DNA of 64,000 bases, taken from the NCBI RefSeq assembly GCF_036864975.1, contig NZ_CP104311.1, positions 379,501-443,500 of the forward strand, written 5' to 3'. This DNA is from Methylococcus capsulatus. Its GTDB lineage: Bacteria > Pseudomonadota > Gammaproteobacteria > Methylococcales > Methylococcaceae. The position numbers and the translations under genes were made by a program. Each line of letters starts with the position of its first letter. Position 1 is the stretch's first letter. The notes beneath the pieces are model-generated. The model was not told where the DNA came from. It ran no database searches and saw only the letters and a program-made list of their open reading frames with translations. Positions 25,044 through 33,313 of the stretch are shown piece after piece.

Positions 25044-27308
25044 TCAGAACTCCAGGTTCAGCGACACATACACCGACCGGCCGATGGCCGGGAGCCTGAC
25101 CACGGCCTTAGCCTTATCGCTTTCGACGATGTCCACGCCGCCCAGCGGATGGTAGTAGAGCTTGTTGAGTAGGTTGTCGGCGCCCACATCCACCCTGAGG
25201 TGCTCGCGCTGGTAGCTGGTGCGCAGATTGAGCAGGACGTAGCCCGGCGTGGTCGGCTCCGCATAGCTCTGGGCCACCGCGGTCTTGCTGTCCACCAGGT
25301 TCACCGAAATCGCGCTATCCACCACGGCCGAGCCGGCGGGGATGCTGTGCTCCAGCGACACGGTCGCGTTCAGCGGCATCATGTGGTAGAGGTTGACCGA
25401 GGTCGGCGCCAGAAAGCCGTTGACCGGCCAGAATTGCTGATTGTTATTGCACAAGCTCGCCAGAGAGGTCCCCACGTAGGGGCAGCCCATGGAACGCTGG
25501 CCGTCGTTGCCCACGCCGCGCACGTAGGATGCGACCACCTTGGCCGCGAAGCTGCCGGCGGGCGATTCCGGCAGGAAGGCGTAGCGGGCCGAGAAGTCGC
25601 CGCCGTACATGTCGGCATGGTCGAGATTGACGAACTGCATGCCGTGGAAGCCGTTGGCCTGCCGCGTGATCTGTTGGCCGTAGATGTAGTCGTTCACCCG
25701 CGTGTAATAAGGCGTCAGACTCACGTTCCAGACCTGCTGCCGCTCGTCGTGCCAGTTGGCGGTGAAAGTCGCCGTGTAGGCCGCCTCCGGTTTGAGGTCC
25801 AGGTTGCCCAGATAGGAGTTGCCGTCGCCGAACCAGGTGATCATCGAGTTGGGACCGGCCCAGGCGTAGCGCTCGTACAGGTTGGGGGAGCGCTGCTTGC
25901 GCGAGAGGCCCAGTTCGTAACGGCTGTTGGCATCCGGCGTGAAGGCGGCCGTGGCGGTGGCGTCGAAATTGTGATCGACCCGCGAGCGGTTGGCGGCGTT
26001 GAAGGGGGTGGCCCAGAAGCTGTAGAAGTCCCCGTTGTCATAACCCTGGACCCGGCCGGTGTTCATCCACACCATGTCGTTGCGCACGCCGAGCTGGGTC
26101 AGCCATTCCTTGTTCCAGGCCGCCTCCCATTCAGCGAAAGTGCCCAGGCGATCGCGTTGGCCGTTGTTGATGCTCAAGAAATCCTGCGGCTGAAAGACCG
26201 GCTTGCCGGGCCACCAGTCCTGCAGTCCCTGCTGGAAGTATTCGCTGCCGACCCGCACGGTATGGACGTCGTCCACCGGCAGATGCGCCCGTACCCGGTA
26301 GCCGAGGTCAGACCCGTCGGCCTTCATCGGCATGAAACCGCCGCGTTCCGGCAGCATGTCCATCAGATGCCAGGTCGAGTGGTAGTAGACCCGCGCATCC
26401 AGCTTGCCCCAGTCGAAGCTGTTCTCGTAGCTGAACCCGCCGAGCAGACCATCGTTCTCGGCGACGTCCATGCGCTGGTTCGGGAAACCCTGGTAGGGAA
26501 TGTACTGGCCGGTCACATCCGCCGAGAAGAAGCCGTTGTCGAGCTTGGTCGAAGCCCGCAGGTTCATGTTGGTGCTCAGGTACCGGGTCGGCAGCACCGT
26601 CGGACCGCCGTTGCCCGCCATGTAGTTGTTACCCTTCGCCCAGGAGCCGCCATAGTCGAAAGCGAAGTCGTCGCTGGCAATGGAGCCGCTGAAGTTGTTG
26701 CCGAAGGTGTCGCTGTTGCTGCGGAACATACCGCCCACCTTGCCGCTATAGGCCATCTGCCCGGCCTTGGCGAAACCCGGCGCCGCCGGATCGACTGAAA
26801 TGGTCCCGCCGATGGAGTCGCCGCCCTGGCTGACCGGCGTGACGCCGGCCATGATCGAGGCCTTGCCGACCGAAGCCGGCGCGACGTAGGACAGCGCCGG
26901 GTTCATGTGGTTGCTGCAGGCGGAGGTGATGTTCATGCCGTTGACCAGGATCTTGACCCGGTCGTCCGCCATCCCGTGGATCGCTGGGAGACTGGAAACG
27001 CCGCCGCCGGTGTACAGGCTCACCCCCGGCACGTCCTTGAACATGCTGGCCGTGTCCATGGTCTGCGCCTTCTTTTCCTCCAGATCCTCCTCCGGAAGAT
27101 CCGTCGTTTCCGGAGAAACCTCGTCCTCTTCGCCGTAGACGGTGATCGTGTCGAGCTCCACGACGTCTTCCGCCGCCTCGGCGGACCCGACTCGAAGTGC
27201 AACGGAGCCGAAAACGAAGAGGAGCGGCGCCAGCATCCACGCATCGCGACGAAGCCGGGAACGGCGCGTACCGGCGGCCGGCAAACCTGAATCTGAATGC
27301 GTATTCAT
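25044..27308 (-). CDS. OprC/NosA-like copper TonB-dependent receptor
   Basis: 754 aa. Signal peptide to about residue 46, plug about 85-195, then a 22-strand barrel ending in VSLNLEF. The OprC copper site is CxxxM followed by HxM. Both are present: C131-SNH-M135 in the plug and H314-L-M316 in the barrel, with spacing (183) close to that of OprC (180). The HMNPALSYV segment is also typical of the OprC/NosA branch. It should import Cu across the outer membrane. It has a dedicated TonB-ExbB-ExbD downstream and a candidate sigma-54 box plus a dyad upstream. Confidence 0.88.
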   Translation of the reverse strand: MNTHSDSGLPAAGTRRSRLRRDAWMLAPLLFVFGSVALRVGSAEAAEDVVELDTITVYGEEDEVSPETTDLPEEDLEEKKAQTMDTASMFKDVPGVSLYTGGGVSSLPAIHGMADDRVKILVNGMNITSACSNHMNPALSYVAPASVGKASIMAGVTPVSQGGDSIGGTISVDPAAPGFAKAGQMAYSGKVGGMFRSNSDTFGNNFSGSIASDDFAFDYGGSWAKGNNYMAGNGGPTVLPTRYLSTNMNLRASTKLDNGFFSADVTGQYIPYQGFPNQRMDVAENDGLLGGFSYENSFDWGKLDARVYYHSTWHLMDMLPERGGFMPMKADGSDLGYRVRAHLPVDDVHTVRVGSEYFQQGLQDWWPGKPVFQPQDFLSINNGQRDRLGTFAEWEAAWNKEWLTQLGVRNDMVWMNTGRVQGYDNGDFYSFWATPFNAANRSRVDHNFDATATAAFTPDANSRYELGLSRKQRSPNLYERYAWAGPNSMITWFGDGNSYLGNLDLKPEAAYTATFTANWHDERQQVWNVSLTPYYTRVNDYIYGQQITRQANGFHGMQFVNLDHADMYGGDFSARYAFLPESPAGSFAAKVVASYVRGVGNDGQRSMGCPYVGTSLASLCNNNQQFWPVNGFLAPTSVNLYHMMPLNATVSLEHSIPAGSAVVDSAISVNLVDSKTAVAQSYAEPTTPGYVLLNLRTSYQREHLRVDVGADNLLNKLYYHPLGGVDIVESDKAKAVVRLPAIGRSVYVSLNLEF

Positions 27309-27359
27309 GAATTTCCTGGACCTGATGGCGAATCGGCTTCAATGCTTTACAAGTTCTGC

Positions 27360-27374
27360 GCCATTCACACTCCA
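27360..27374 (-). promoter_or_regulatory. Candidate weak sigma-54 promoter of the TonB receptor
   Basis: Minus strand TGGAGT-N5-TGGC. It has GG and GC at -24/-12 spacing but a poorer -12 element than the others. It is 51 bp before the ATG at 27308, the same distance as in the CorA-like operon. An overlapping TGGCGC-N5-TTGT at 27350-27364 is an alternative. Confidence 0.35.
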
Positions 27375-27551
27375 AGGCTTCCCATCCCCCCGTGCCCGCC
27401 CGAATACCTCCGCCACCACGCCGAACGTTCCGCCCCCCGGTCCGGCGAAGACTGCACCAAATCAGCGGCTTGCATCCCCGCCACCGGCTCCTCCCTCAGC
27501 CGCCGTCAGGCCCGGGCGAAACGACCTGCCCCGACCCCGCCCGGACAAAGT

Positions 27552-27587
27552 GAGCGATATCACACACAAGACTGTGTCATTTCACGC
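27552..27587. promoter_or_regulatory. Dyad upstream activating site B (TonB receptor)
   Basis: 36 bp beginning GAGCGATATC and ending CATTTCACGC, the last ten bases identical to site A. It lies 177 bp upstream of the candidate promoter at 27360, further than the 52-61 bp of the other sites. It may serve the receptor from a distance or be a leftover of duplication with the relic next to it. Confidence 0.5.
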
Positions 27588-27644
27588 GCCCGTGGTTTCG
27601 AAAAACAGATCTCACTGACCCGAAGAACAGCGGAGCTGAATTCG

Positions 27645-27794
27645 CTATGGTTTCGTCGGGGGCGCCGCGGACCGCATCGAAAACTTGATCCTGGCCACCG
27701 CCGATGCCACCTCCGAAATCAGAGCGAACAGCAGTCCGCCGAGGAACGTCCGCCAGAACGGATGCCTGTCCTGGATTGGATGAGGGGAATTCAT
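27645..27794 (-). pseudogene. Truncated multiheme cytochrome gene: 5' end only
   Basis: A 49-codon open frame, MNSPHPIQDRHPF..., that matches the signal peptide and first mature residues of the giant cytochrome at 52476-55715 (MNTPHPATETHPA..., ...AVSAAAKIK against ...VASAVARIK). It then diverges and stops. The upstream DNA is also shared: GGAGGAACC ribosome site, sigma-54 box and dyad. No heme motif remains. It is the relic of a fourth giant cytochrome whose control region is still intact; the short peptide would be exported. Confidence 0.65.
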
Positions 27795-27858
27795 GGTTCC
27801 TCCGGATTCTCGTCACAGACGGCCCACGCGTGAAACAGGGCGAGCGAAACCAATCGGC

Positions 27859-27873
27859 GCAACAATCGCGCCA
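27859..27873 (-). promoter_or_regulatory. Putative sigma-54 promoter of the cytochrome relic
   Basis: TGGCGC-N5-TTGC on the minus strand, spacer GATTG, almost identical to the box of the giant cytochrome at 52476-55715 (TGGCTC-N5-TTGC, same spacer). It is 64 bp before the relic ATG. Confidence 0.65.
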
Positions 27874-27925
27874 ACAGAAAAACTCCGGAAAAACAGACAA
27901 ACCTGTCCTCCCCGTCCGCTTCAGA

Positions 27926-27960
27926 GAGTGCTTTCACACAGCCTCTGCGTCACCTCACCT
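27926..27960. promoter_or_regulatory. Dyad upstream activating site F (relic), degenerate
   Basis: 35 bp beginning GAGTGCTTTCACAC with TGCG in the right half. It keeps the left half and the 52-bp spacing to the sigma-54 box but has lost the conserved right end. Consistent with decay after the downstream gene was lost. Confidence 0.5.
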
Positions 27961-28023
27961 GGCGGCGCCGCGGCGCCCGATCCTTTCCCACCCAAACCGT
28001 AGCGGCACTTCGGGCAGGCGCCC

Positions 28024-28335
28024 CTAACGCCGCTTGAGCCTGAACTCCATCGTCAGCGTGGCCCGCTGCTCCACGGCCCGGCCCTCCCTGAACGCCGGCT
28101 TGAAATGCCAGCGCCGGATCACTTCCAGCGCGGACTCGTCGAATGTATCTCGGGGGCTGGCAGCCACGACCCGGGCGTCGCCGAGGAGACCTGTCGCGGT
28201 CACTGTCAGTTCGAGCCGGACCCAGCCTTCTATGCCCCGGCGGCGGGCCGCGGCCGGATATTCGGGCACGCCCCGGAACAGGACGATCAGAGGATCGCTG
28301 CCCGCCCCGCCCGCGCCTTCCGCGCCACGCTCCAT
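28024..28335 (-). CDS. TonB C-terminal domain protein, N-terminally truncated
   Basis: 103 aa. Almost the whole protein is a TonB C-terminal domain: GVPEYPAAARRRGIEGWVRLEL, then ALEVIRRWHFKPAFREGRAV. The membrane anchor and the proline-rich stalk are missing. The frame remains open upstream to the stop of the DUF3450 gene (28417) and reads plausibly (WPAPPAQWHIEKKPAA) but has no start codon there. It could be a damaged tonB or a short soluble version. Together with DUF3450 it looks like the residue of a second TonB system. Confidence 0.55.
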   Translation of the reverse strand: MERGAEGAGGAGSDPLIVLFRGVPEYPAAARRRGIEGWVRLELTVTATGLLGDARVVAASPRDTFDESALEVIRRWHFKPAFREGRAVEQRATLTMEFRLKRR

Positions 28336-28416
28336 ACCTCCCGAGGCTGCCGGCTTCTTCTCGATATGCCATTGCGCCGGCGGCGCCGGCCAGGCTCCGG
28401 AGGAGAGAAAGTCCCA

Positions 28417-29106
28417 TCATGGCAACCGCGGCCCCGGCAGAGGCAAGGACAGGAGCCGCGGGGGTTCCAGCTTGCAGGCGGCACGCAGCCCAAGCGCAAT
28501 GGCACGGTTGTATTCGGGAGGGAGACTGCGCCATGGCTTCTCGCCGCCGCGCCAGATGCCCGACTCGCGACCATCCAGGGTCTGGTAATATAGCGCCAGG
28601 CGACCGATGCTCAGGAAATCCACCAGGCGTTCACCCTCATCCGTCCGCAGCAGATCACGGTAGGCTTCCACGGTTTTCCCATACTCGAGCTCCATCCGGT
28701 ACACCTCCAGAACGCGGCGGTATTTCTCGGCGACGTCGACATTGGGCTCGCCCAGCAGCTTTTCCAGCTGGGCGATGCGGCGCTTCCGCTCGGTCAGCGA
28801 AAACGGCGGGCCATTCTCGATCCCCTGTTTCAACGCGGCCACCGCGGCATGGAGGAGCGCAGGAACCGCTGACTCGAAGACCACCGGAGCTGAAGCGGGA
28901 CGGTCGAGCGCTTCCGGCTGCCGCTCCTTGCCGGCACAGTCCCCGGACGCAGCCCGGTCGGCAGCCGGCGAAACGGCCGGCAGGCTCAAGGAAGATCCGA
29001 TGACGAGGAGGACACTGGCGAGAAAGGGTCGGACACGACCGACGGCCGCAGACCGGACCGGAAACCGCCGTGCGACGGCCACGCGGATTGACTCCAGCAA
29101 GTTCAT
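28417..29106 (-). CDS. DUF3450-family TonB-system-associated protein
   Basis: 229 aa from the ATG at 29106 (GAGG upstream; GTG 29112 is possible). A signal peptide is followed by a helical region and the DUF3450 core: FSLTERKRRIAQLEKLLG, VAEKYRRVLEVYRMELEYGKTVEAY, VDFLSIGRLALYYQTLDGRESGIW. Family members are usually near 250 aa, start with a longer coiled coil and are encoded with ExbB/ExbD/TonB proteins. Here only a TonB C-terminal fragment follows, so the usual operon is incomplete. Periplasmic; function unknown. Confidence 0.7.
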   Translation of the reverse strand: MNLLESIRVAVARRFPVRSAAVGRVRPFLASVLLVIGSSLSLPAVSPAADRAASGDCAGKERQPEALDRPASAPVVFESAVPALLHAAVAALKQGIENGPPFSLTERKRRIAQLEKLLGEPNVDVAEKYRRVLEVYRMELEYGKTVEAYRDLLRTDEGERLVDFLSIGRLALYYQTLDGRESGIWRGGEKPWRSLPPEYNRAIALGLRAACKLEPPRLLSLPLPGPRLP

Positions 29107-29127
29107 GGCCACCTCGCCCTGTTTGTA

Positions 29128-29703
29128 TCACTCGATGTGAAAGTCGCAGCAACCTTGCTCACCCTCCCTCCGGCCGCGGTGAGGGGCCGGACCGGCCAGT
29201 GCGGCTTGCATCGCGGTCCAGGCCTCCCAGGTCAGCCTGCCGACATGACGGTAGCGGACGATGTTGTTGCCGTCCACTGCATAGGTCTCGGGCGCACCTA
29301 TGACTCGAAATTCCGAACCGAGACTGCCGCGCTCGTCGAACAGCACCGCGGCATAGGGGTCGCCGAGTCGATCCAACCAGCCCAGCGCCGTTTCCCGCTG
29401 GTCCAAATAGTCGACGCCGTAGATCGTGATGCCGGCATTGCGGGCGAGGTCCAGCAGCAGCGCGTGCTCATCGCGGCATGCGGCGCACCAGCTCGCCCAG
29501 AAGTTGACCAGCGCGGGCCCCTTGATGTCCTTGTTCCGGATCATCCCAAACGGTTCGCGCAGAGCAGGCAGTTCGAACGCCGGCAAAGGCTTGCCCAGCA
29601 GCGGCGAGGGGAGCGTATTGGGATCGAGCTTCATGCCCTGGAAAAACAGGAACCCCAGGATGGAAAAGATCAGCAGCGGAAGAAGGAGAAAGAGGCGGGG
29701 CAT
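29128..29703 (-). CDS. CcmG/DsbE-like periplasmic thiol-disulfide oxidoreductase
   Basis: 191 aa. An N-terminal TM anchor (residues about 4-22) and a thioredoxin fold with active site WCAAC near residue 72. The DsbE/CcmG features VNFWASWCAAC, GDPYAAVLFDERGSLGSEF and GAPETYAVD are present. CcmG keeps the cysteines of apocytochrome CXXCH motifs reduced for heme ligation, which fits a locus with more than 80 heme motifs. The C-terminal tail (EQGCCDFHIE) carries two extra cysteines. AGGAG precedes the ATG. No other ccm gene is in the window. Confidence 0.85.
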   Translation of the reverse strand: MPRLFLLLPLLIFSILGFLFFQGMKLDPNTLPSPLLGKPLPAFELPALREPFGMIRNKDIKGPALVNFWASWCAACRDEHALLLDLARNAGITIYGVDYLDQRETALGWLDRLGDPYAAVLFDERGSLGSEFRVIGAPETYAVDGNNIVRYRHVGRLTWEAWTAMQAALAGPAPHRGRREGEQGCCDFHIE

Positions 29704-29780
29704 GTGCGGGCTCCTGAGAAGCTAGGCGCAAAAGGAAATTGGGAAGACCGCGGGTTGAACTCGCCCTGGGCAAAACCATA

Positions 29781-29794
29781 ACATACCGGTATGT
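29781..29794. promoter_or_regulatory. Palindromic operator of the toxin-antitoxin pair
   Basis: Perfect 14-bp palindrome ACATACCGGTATGT, 17 bp before the antitoxin ATG. RHH antitoxins bind such palindromes to repress their own operon. Confidence 0.65.
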
Positions 29795-29811
29795 GATACC
29801 TGGAGGATGCC

Positions 29812-30072
29812 ATGCATTTCAACATTTACCTGGACGATGAAACCGGTTTCCGCTTGAAAAGCCTCGCCGAGGCCGAAGGGGAATCCCGCAATGCGCTGAT
29901 CCGCCGCGCCTTGAAGGAGTGGATCGAATTCCATTCCGACTCGAAGAGCAGCGGAGCTGAAAAATCCGGCTGGCCTCAGGAAGTCGCCGCATTCCAAGGA
30001 ATGCCCGACATGGAGCCTTTCGAAAGCCACCGGCGGAACCTCATCCACCCCGCCGGAGACCCCCTGGCGTGA
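29812..30072 (+). CDS. Ribbon-helix-helix antitoxin
   Basis: 86 aa. The N-terminal strand MHFNIYLDDETGFRLKSLAE and the helices ESRNALIRRALKEWIEF form an RHH DNA-binding domain. The C-terminal 40 residues would wrap the toxin. GGAGG lies upstream of the ATG. Its stop overlaps the toxin start by 4 bp (GTGA), and a palindromic operator lies upstream. Confidence 0.82.
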   Translation: MHFNIYLDDETGFRLKSLAEAEGESRNALIRRALKEWIEFHSDSKSSGAEKSGWPQEVAAFQGMPDMEPFESHRRNLIHPAGDPLA

Positions 30073-30476
30073 AATACTTGCTCGATACCAACGTCATCAG
30101 CGACTTCGCGAAGGGGCATCCCGCGGTCCTGCCGAAACTCAAGCAGACACCTCCGAGACTGGTCGGCATCTCTTCCATCACGCTGATGGAAATCGAGTTC
30201 GGCCTGCAACTCAATCCCGAGCGCGCCCGCAAACTCGCCCCCGTCCTGGAATCCTTGCTGAATTCCATCGAAGTCTTCGATTTCTCTCCCGGCGACGCCA
30301 AAACGGCTGCGGCCTTGCGCGCGGCCTTGCAAAAACGCGGCACGGCGATCGGCGCTTACGACGTGCTTCTCGCCGGCGCCGCCTTGCGCCGCGGCCTGAT
30401 CTTCGTGACGGCCAACACCGCCGAATTCGAACGGATCAACGGCTTGCAGCTGGAAGACTGGCGGGAGAGCGCTTAG
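30069..30476 (+). CDS. VapC-like PIN-domain ribonuclease toxin
   Basis: 135 aa, usual VapC size, starting with GTG. The acidic PIN residues are visible: LLDTNVIS (Asp6), LMEIEFG, AYDVLLAG and a final TANTAEFERINGL. It would cleave RNA, commonly tRNA, unless held by the RHH protein. The pair forms a compact two-gene module convergent with the large cytochrome operon. Confidence 0.88.
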   Translation: MKYLLDTNVISDFAKGHPAVLPKLKQTPPRLVGISSITLMEIEFGLQLNPERARKLAPVLESLLNSIEVFDFSPGDAKTAAALRAALQKRGTAIGAYDVLLAGAALRRGLIFVTANTAEFERINGLQLEDWRESA

Positions 30477-30507
30477 CGGGCGGCAATCGCGGACTGGAAG
30501 CCGCACT

Positions 30508-33306
30508 TCACCGCAGATAATCCACCCCCCCGTTACGGGCGCGCCTGGCATCGTGGTAATACTTGTACTTCACCAGGGTTCCGAGCCCGTGGCAGTCGAC
30601 GCAGAACACCTTGTCGGCATCCTTCGCCCGGAGGAACGCGTCGCGGTTGCTGCCTTCCAGGTTTTCCCGGTTGGCGGACAGTGCGATCGTCCCATCCTTG
30701 CCCGGCGGCGGGATCTTGTCCGCATCCCAGACGTGCGGTTCATGGCAGGTGATGCAGGCGATGCCGCCGAAATCCTCGGGCTCTTCCTTGGCACCCAGCA
30801 GCGGCAGGATCTTCTGATCGGAGCGCAGCACCAGATCCTTTTGAGGGTGGCTGAAATGATGGACCACCTTCTTCCCGCCGACCCCGCCCTTCTGGTGGCA
30901 GTTCAGGCACAGACCGTCGCGCTTGAAAGGTGTCTCGTCCATAGCCGGACCTGGCTGCGGCTTCACCTTCCTCGCCGCGAACAGGAAGCGGCGGTCGCCC
31001 TTGCCGCGGTGCAGGGTATGGCAGCTTCCGCAGACGCCGGTTTCGGACGGCAGCTCCCCCAAGGCGTTCTTCTCGTCCTTGGCGGTGATGCGCAGGTCGT
31101 GATCGGTGCCCACGACGGTCTGCTTCTGTTTGTGGCAATGGCTGCACAACTCGCCGTCGCGGTCCGTTTCCACCAGAGCGGCGGTATGGGGTTTGCCGCC
31201 ATGCACGGAATGGCAACTGAGGCAGCCCACTGTCCTGACTTCCCTGCCGCCGATCCGCACCGGCTCTTCCAGCTCGGCGTTGACCGGATGCACGCCCTTC
31301 TTCCTGGCATCATTCTCGTTCTCCGCATGCTGGCGTTCGTGGCAGTTCTTGCACAGGCTTTCGGCGTTCGCGACCCCTTCGGGCAGAAGCGGGGTCCGCG
31401 CACTGCCGTCGTGGACGCGGTGGCAGGTCTGACAACCGACCTCGGTGATTTCCGGCTTGCCTTTCCACAACACGGGCCTTGCGCCGGATTCGTCCGGTTC
31501 GCGCTTGACGTTGACCGGGTGGACGCCCTTCTCATGGGCCTCCTCCTTGCTTTTGGTGAACTGGCGCCGATGGCAGGCAGCGCACAGTTCGCCCTTGGCC
31601 GTTTCCACGACCGTGGTCTTGCCGTCGCCGTGGCCGCCGTGGACCTGATGGCAGGTCTGGCAGATCAGTTCCTCGTGATCGCCGAGCGCCGCGCCGCCGG
31701 CGGCCAGGCGCTCCGGCAGCCCTTTGCGCAATTCGGTCTCGGAAGGGTAACCCTTCGCCTCCGGATGCGGCGGCGGCACGAAGCGTACCCCCAAGGGATG
31801 GTTGAGACCCTTGGGACCTTTCTTCCCTTCGGCGGACCCGGTGGACAACGGGGCGTCGAGGCGAGCGCCCTTGACCTTGGATTCGTGGCAGCGTTCGCAC
31901 AGATCGCCGCCCCGGTTCGGAATTCGCAGCCAGGCGTTGCCGTGGGCGGGATACAGGGTCTGCGCCTTTTCCGCGTCGGTATGCGGGGTGTGGCAGGAGG
32001 TGCAGAGCAGTTGCTTGTCCCGGGTGACCGGAAATTTGTCGGGAAGTTTGTCCTTGCGCGGTTTGAGTCCCGCGTGGCGTTTTTTCTCCTTGGGGCTTTC
32101 GTAAACCGTGGGATGCTGCGCGCCCCGATGGATGGCCAGGCGCGAATCCATGACCGCGCCGTTGTGGCAACTGTAGCACATGCGGTAGGAGGCCTCCGGC
32201 AGCGCCCCTTCCATATCGGCGGCGCGGACCTCGGGCGGCGCATCGCCGGCCCAGGACAGATGGCACAGCAGGCAATTCTTCTGCGACAGCTCGGTATGCA
32301 GGCCGCCTCCCCTGCTGGAGACTGTGCGCCCAGGATAGCTCACCCGGTAGCTCCAGACCCGGCTGGCGCCGGTTTCGGCGACATACAGCCGGCCGTCGCG
32401 GAAATGCAGGCCGGTGGGCGAGTCCAGCTTGACCGGCTGGCCGTCCGCCTGCCGCAGCAGTCCCAGGAACTCGCCCTTGCGGAACACCGAGATAGTGCCG
32501 AAATAGCCGTCGCTGACGAAAAGCGCATCCTGCTCCCGGTCGATGGCGAGGCCGTTGGGGCGGAACAGCTCGCCATCGTCGAAGCCGAACCGGCCGATCT
32601 GGGAAAACGCGCGCCCGCTCTTGTCGAACACCTGGATGCGGGCATTGACGATGTCGACCACATTGAAATAACCATCGCGATCCTGGGCGATCTGGAACGG
32701 GTACTGGAACTGCCCCGGCTCTTCCCCACGCCCGCCGAAACAGCCCAAGTCCCGGCCGTCCGTCAGCCGGATCCGGCATAGGCGGTGGCTGCGCCGGTCG
32801 GCCCAGAAGGCGATGCCGTCCTGCACGCTGACGGCCACAGGCTCCGGCGGCAGCTTTGGCAGTGGACTGGCTGAGGATGATCTATCCGGCTGCGGGGACG
32901 GCTCCGGCATGGGTTCGATGGCCAGATCCAGAGTCTTCCGTAAGGTGCCGTCGGGATGCAGCAATACCAGCCGATGATGGCCGGTATCGGCGACCACCAA
33001 CCCCTCCTCGGACAGAGCGAAGTCCATCGGCAGTTTCAGCAGCTCGGCGCCGCCGAGGGTTCGAAGGATTCCCCCGTCCGGCGTGAGCGCCACGATCCGG
33101 TGGTGGGCGCCGTCGAGCACGTAGACCCGGCCCGCGCTATCCGTGGCCACGGCCGAAGGTTGCTCGAAGCCGGCCTCGTACCTGGCCGGATCGGACGCCA
33201 CCACCGCCTGGATCGCACCGGCCGCCGCCGGCCACAGCCCGGTCAGGCCGGCGGCGATCGCGGCGGCACAGCGCAGCACGACTGCTCCCGCAAGATTTCT
33301 CGCCAT
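30508..33306 (-). CDS. NHL beta-propeller / 14-heme cytochrome c fusion
   Basis: 932 aa. Signal peptide to about residue 31. Residues about 45-330 form NHL/6-bladed-propeller repeats (VATDSAGRVYVLDGAHHRIV, LAIDREQDALFVSDGYFG). The rest holds 14 CXXCH motifs from CLLCH (about 345) to CVDCH (about 905), many with a following VH or PH pair typical of tightly packed multiheme chains. Repeats of the type GVHPVN and CxxCHxVHGG show internal duplication. It is periplasmic or surface-exposed; the propeller may dock a partner or substrate. Last gene of the 11-gene run, 7 bp after the triheme gene. Confidence 0.88.
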   Translation of the reverse strand: MARNLAGAVVLRCAAAIAAGLTGLWPAAAGAIQAVVASDPARYEAGFEQPSAVATDSAGRVYVLDGAHHRIVALTPDGGILRTLGGAELLKLPMDFALSEEGLVVADTGHHRLVLLHPDGTLRKTLDLAIEPMPEPSPQPDRSSSASPLPKLPPEPVAVSVQDGIAFWADRRSHRLCRIRLTDGRDLGCFGGRGEEPGQFQYPFQIAQDRDGYFNVVDIVNARIQVFDKSGRAFSQIGRFGFDDGELFRPNGLAIDREQDALFVSDGYFGTISVFRKGEFLGLLRQADGQPVKLDSPTGLHFRDGRLYVAETGASRVWSYRVSYPGRTVSSRGGGLHTELSQKNCLLCHLSWAGDAPPEVRAADMEGALPEASYRMCYSCHNGAVMDSRLAIHRGAQHPTVYESPKEKKRHAGLKPRKDKLPDKFPVTRDKQLLCTSCHTPHTDAEKAQTLYPAHGNAWLRIPNRGGDLCERCHESKVKGARLDAPLSTGSAEGKKGPKGLNHPLGVRFVPPPHPEAKGYPSETELRKGLPERLAAGGAALGDHEELICQTCHQVHGGHGDGKTTVVETAKGELCAACHRRQFTKSKEEAHEKGVHPVNVKREPDESGARPVLWKGKPEITEVGCQTCHRVHDGSARTPLLPEGVANAESLCKNCHERQHAENENDARKKGVHPVNAELEEPVRIGGREVRTVGCLSCHSVHGGKPHTAALVETDRDGELCSHCHKQKQTVVGTDHDLRITAKDEKNALGELPSETGVCGSCHTLHRGKGDRRFLFAARKVKPQPGPAMDETPFKRDGLCLNCHQKGGVGGKKVVHHFSHPQKDLVLRSDQKILPLLGAKEEPEDFGGIACITCHEPHVWDADKIPPPGKDGTIALSANRENLEGSNRDAFLRAKDADKVFCVDCHGLGTLVKYKYYHDARRARNGGVDYLR

Positions 33307-33313
33307 GTTCGCT

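Noticed and set aside
30553-32781. 742-codon plus-strand open frame opposite the 14-heme cytochrome
   Set aside because: It is the antisense shadow of a GC-rich gene. The minus-strand product has 14 CXXCH motifs and an NHL domain, while this frame has no domain-like sequence or ribosome site.
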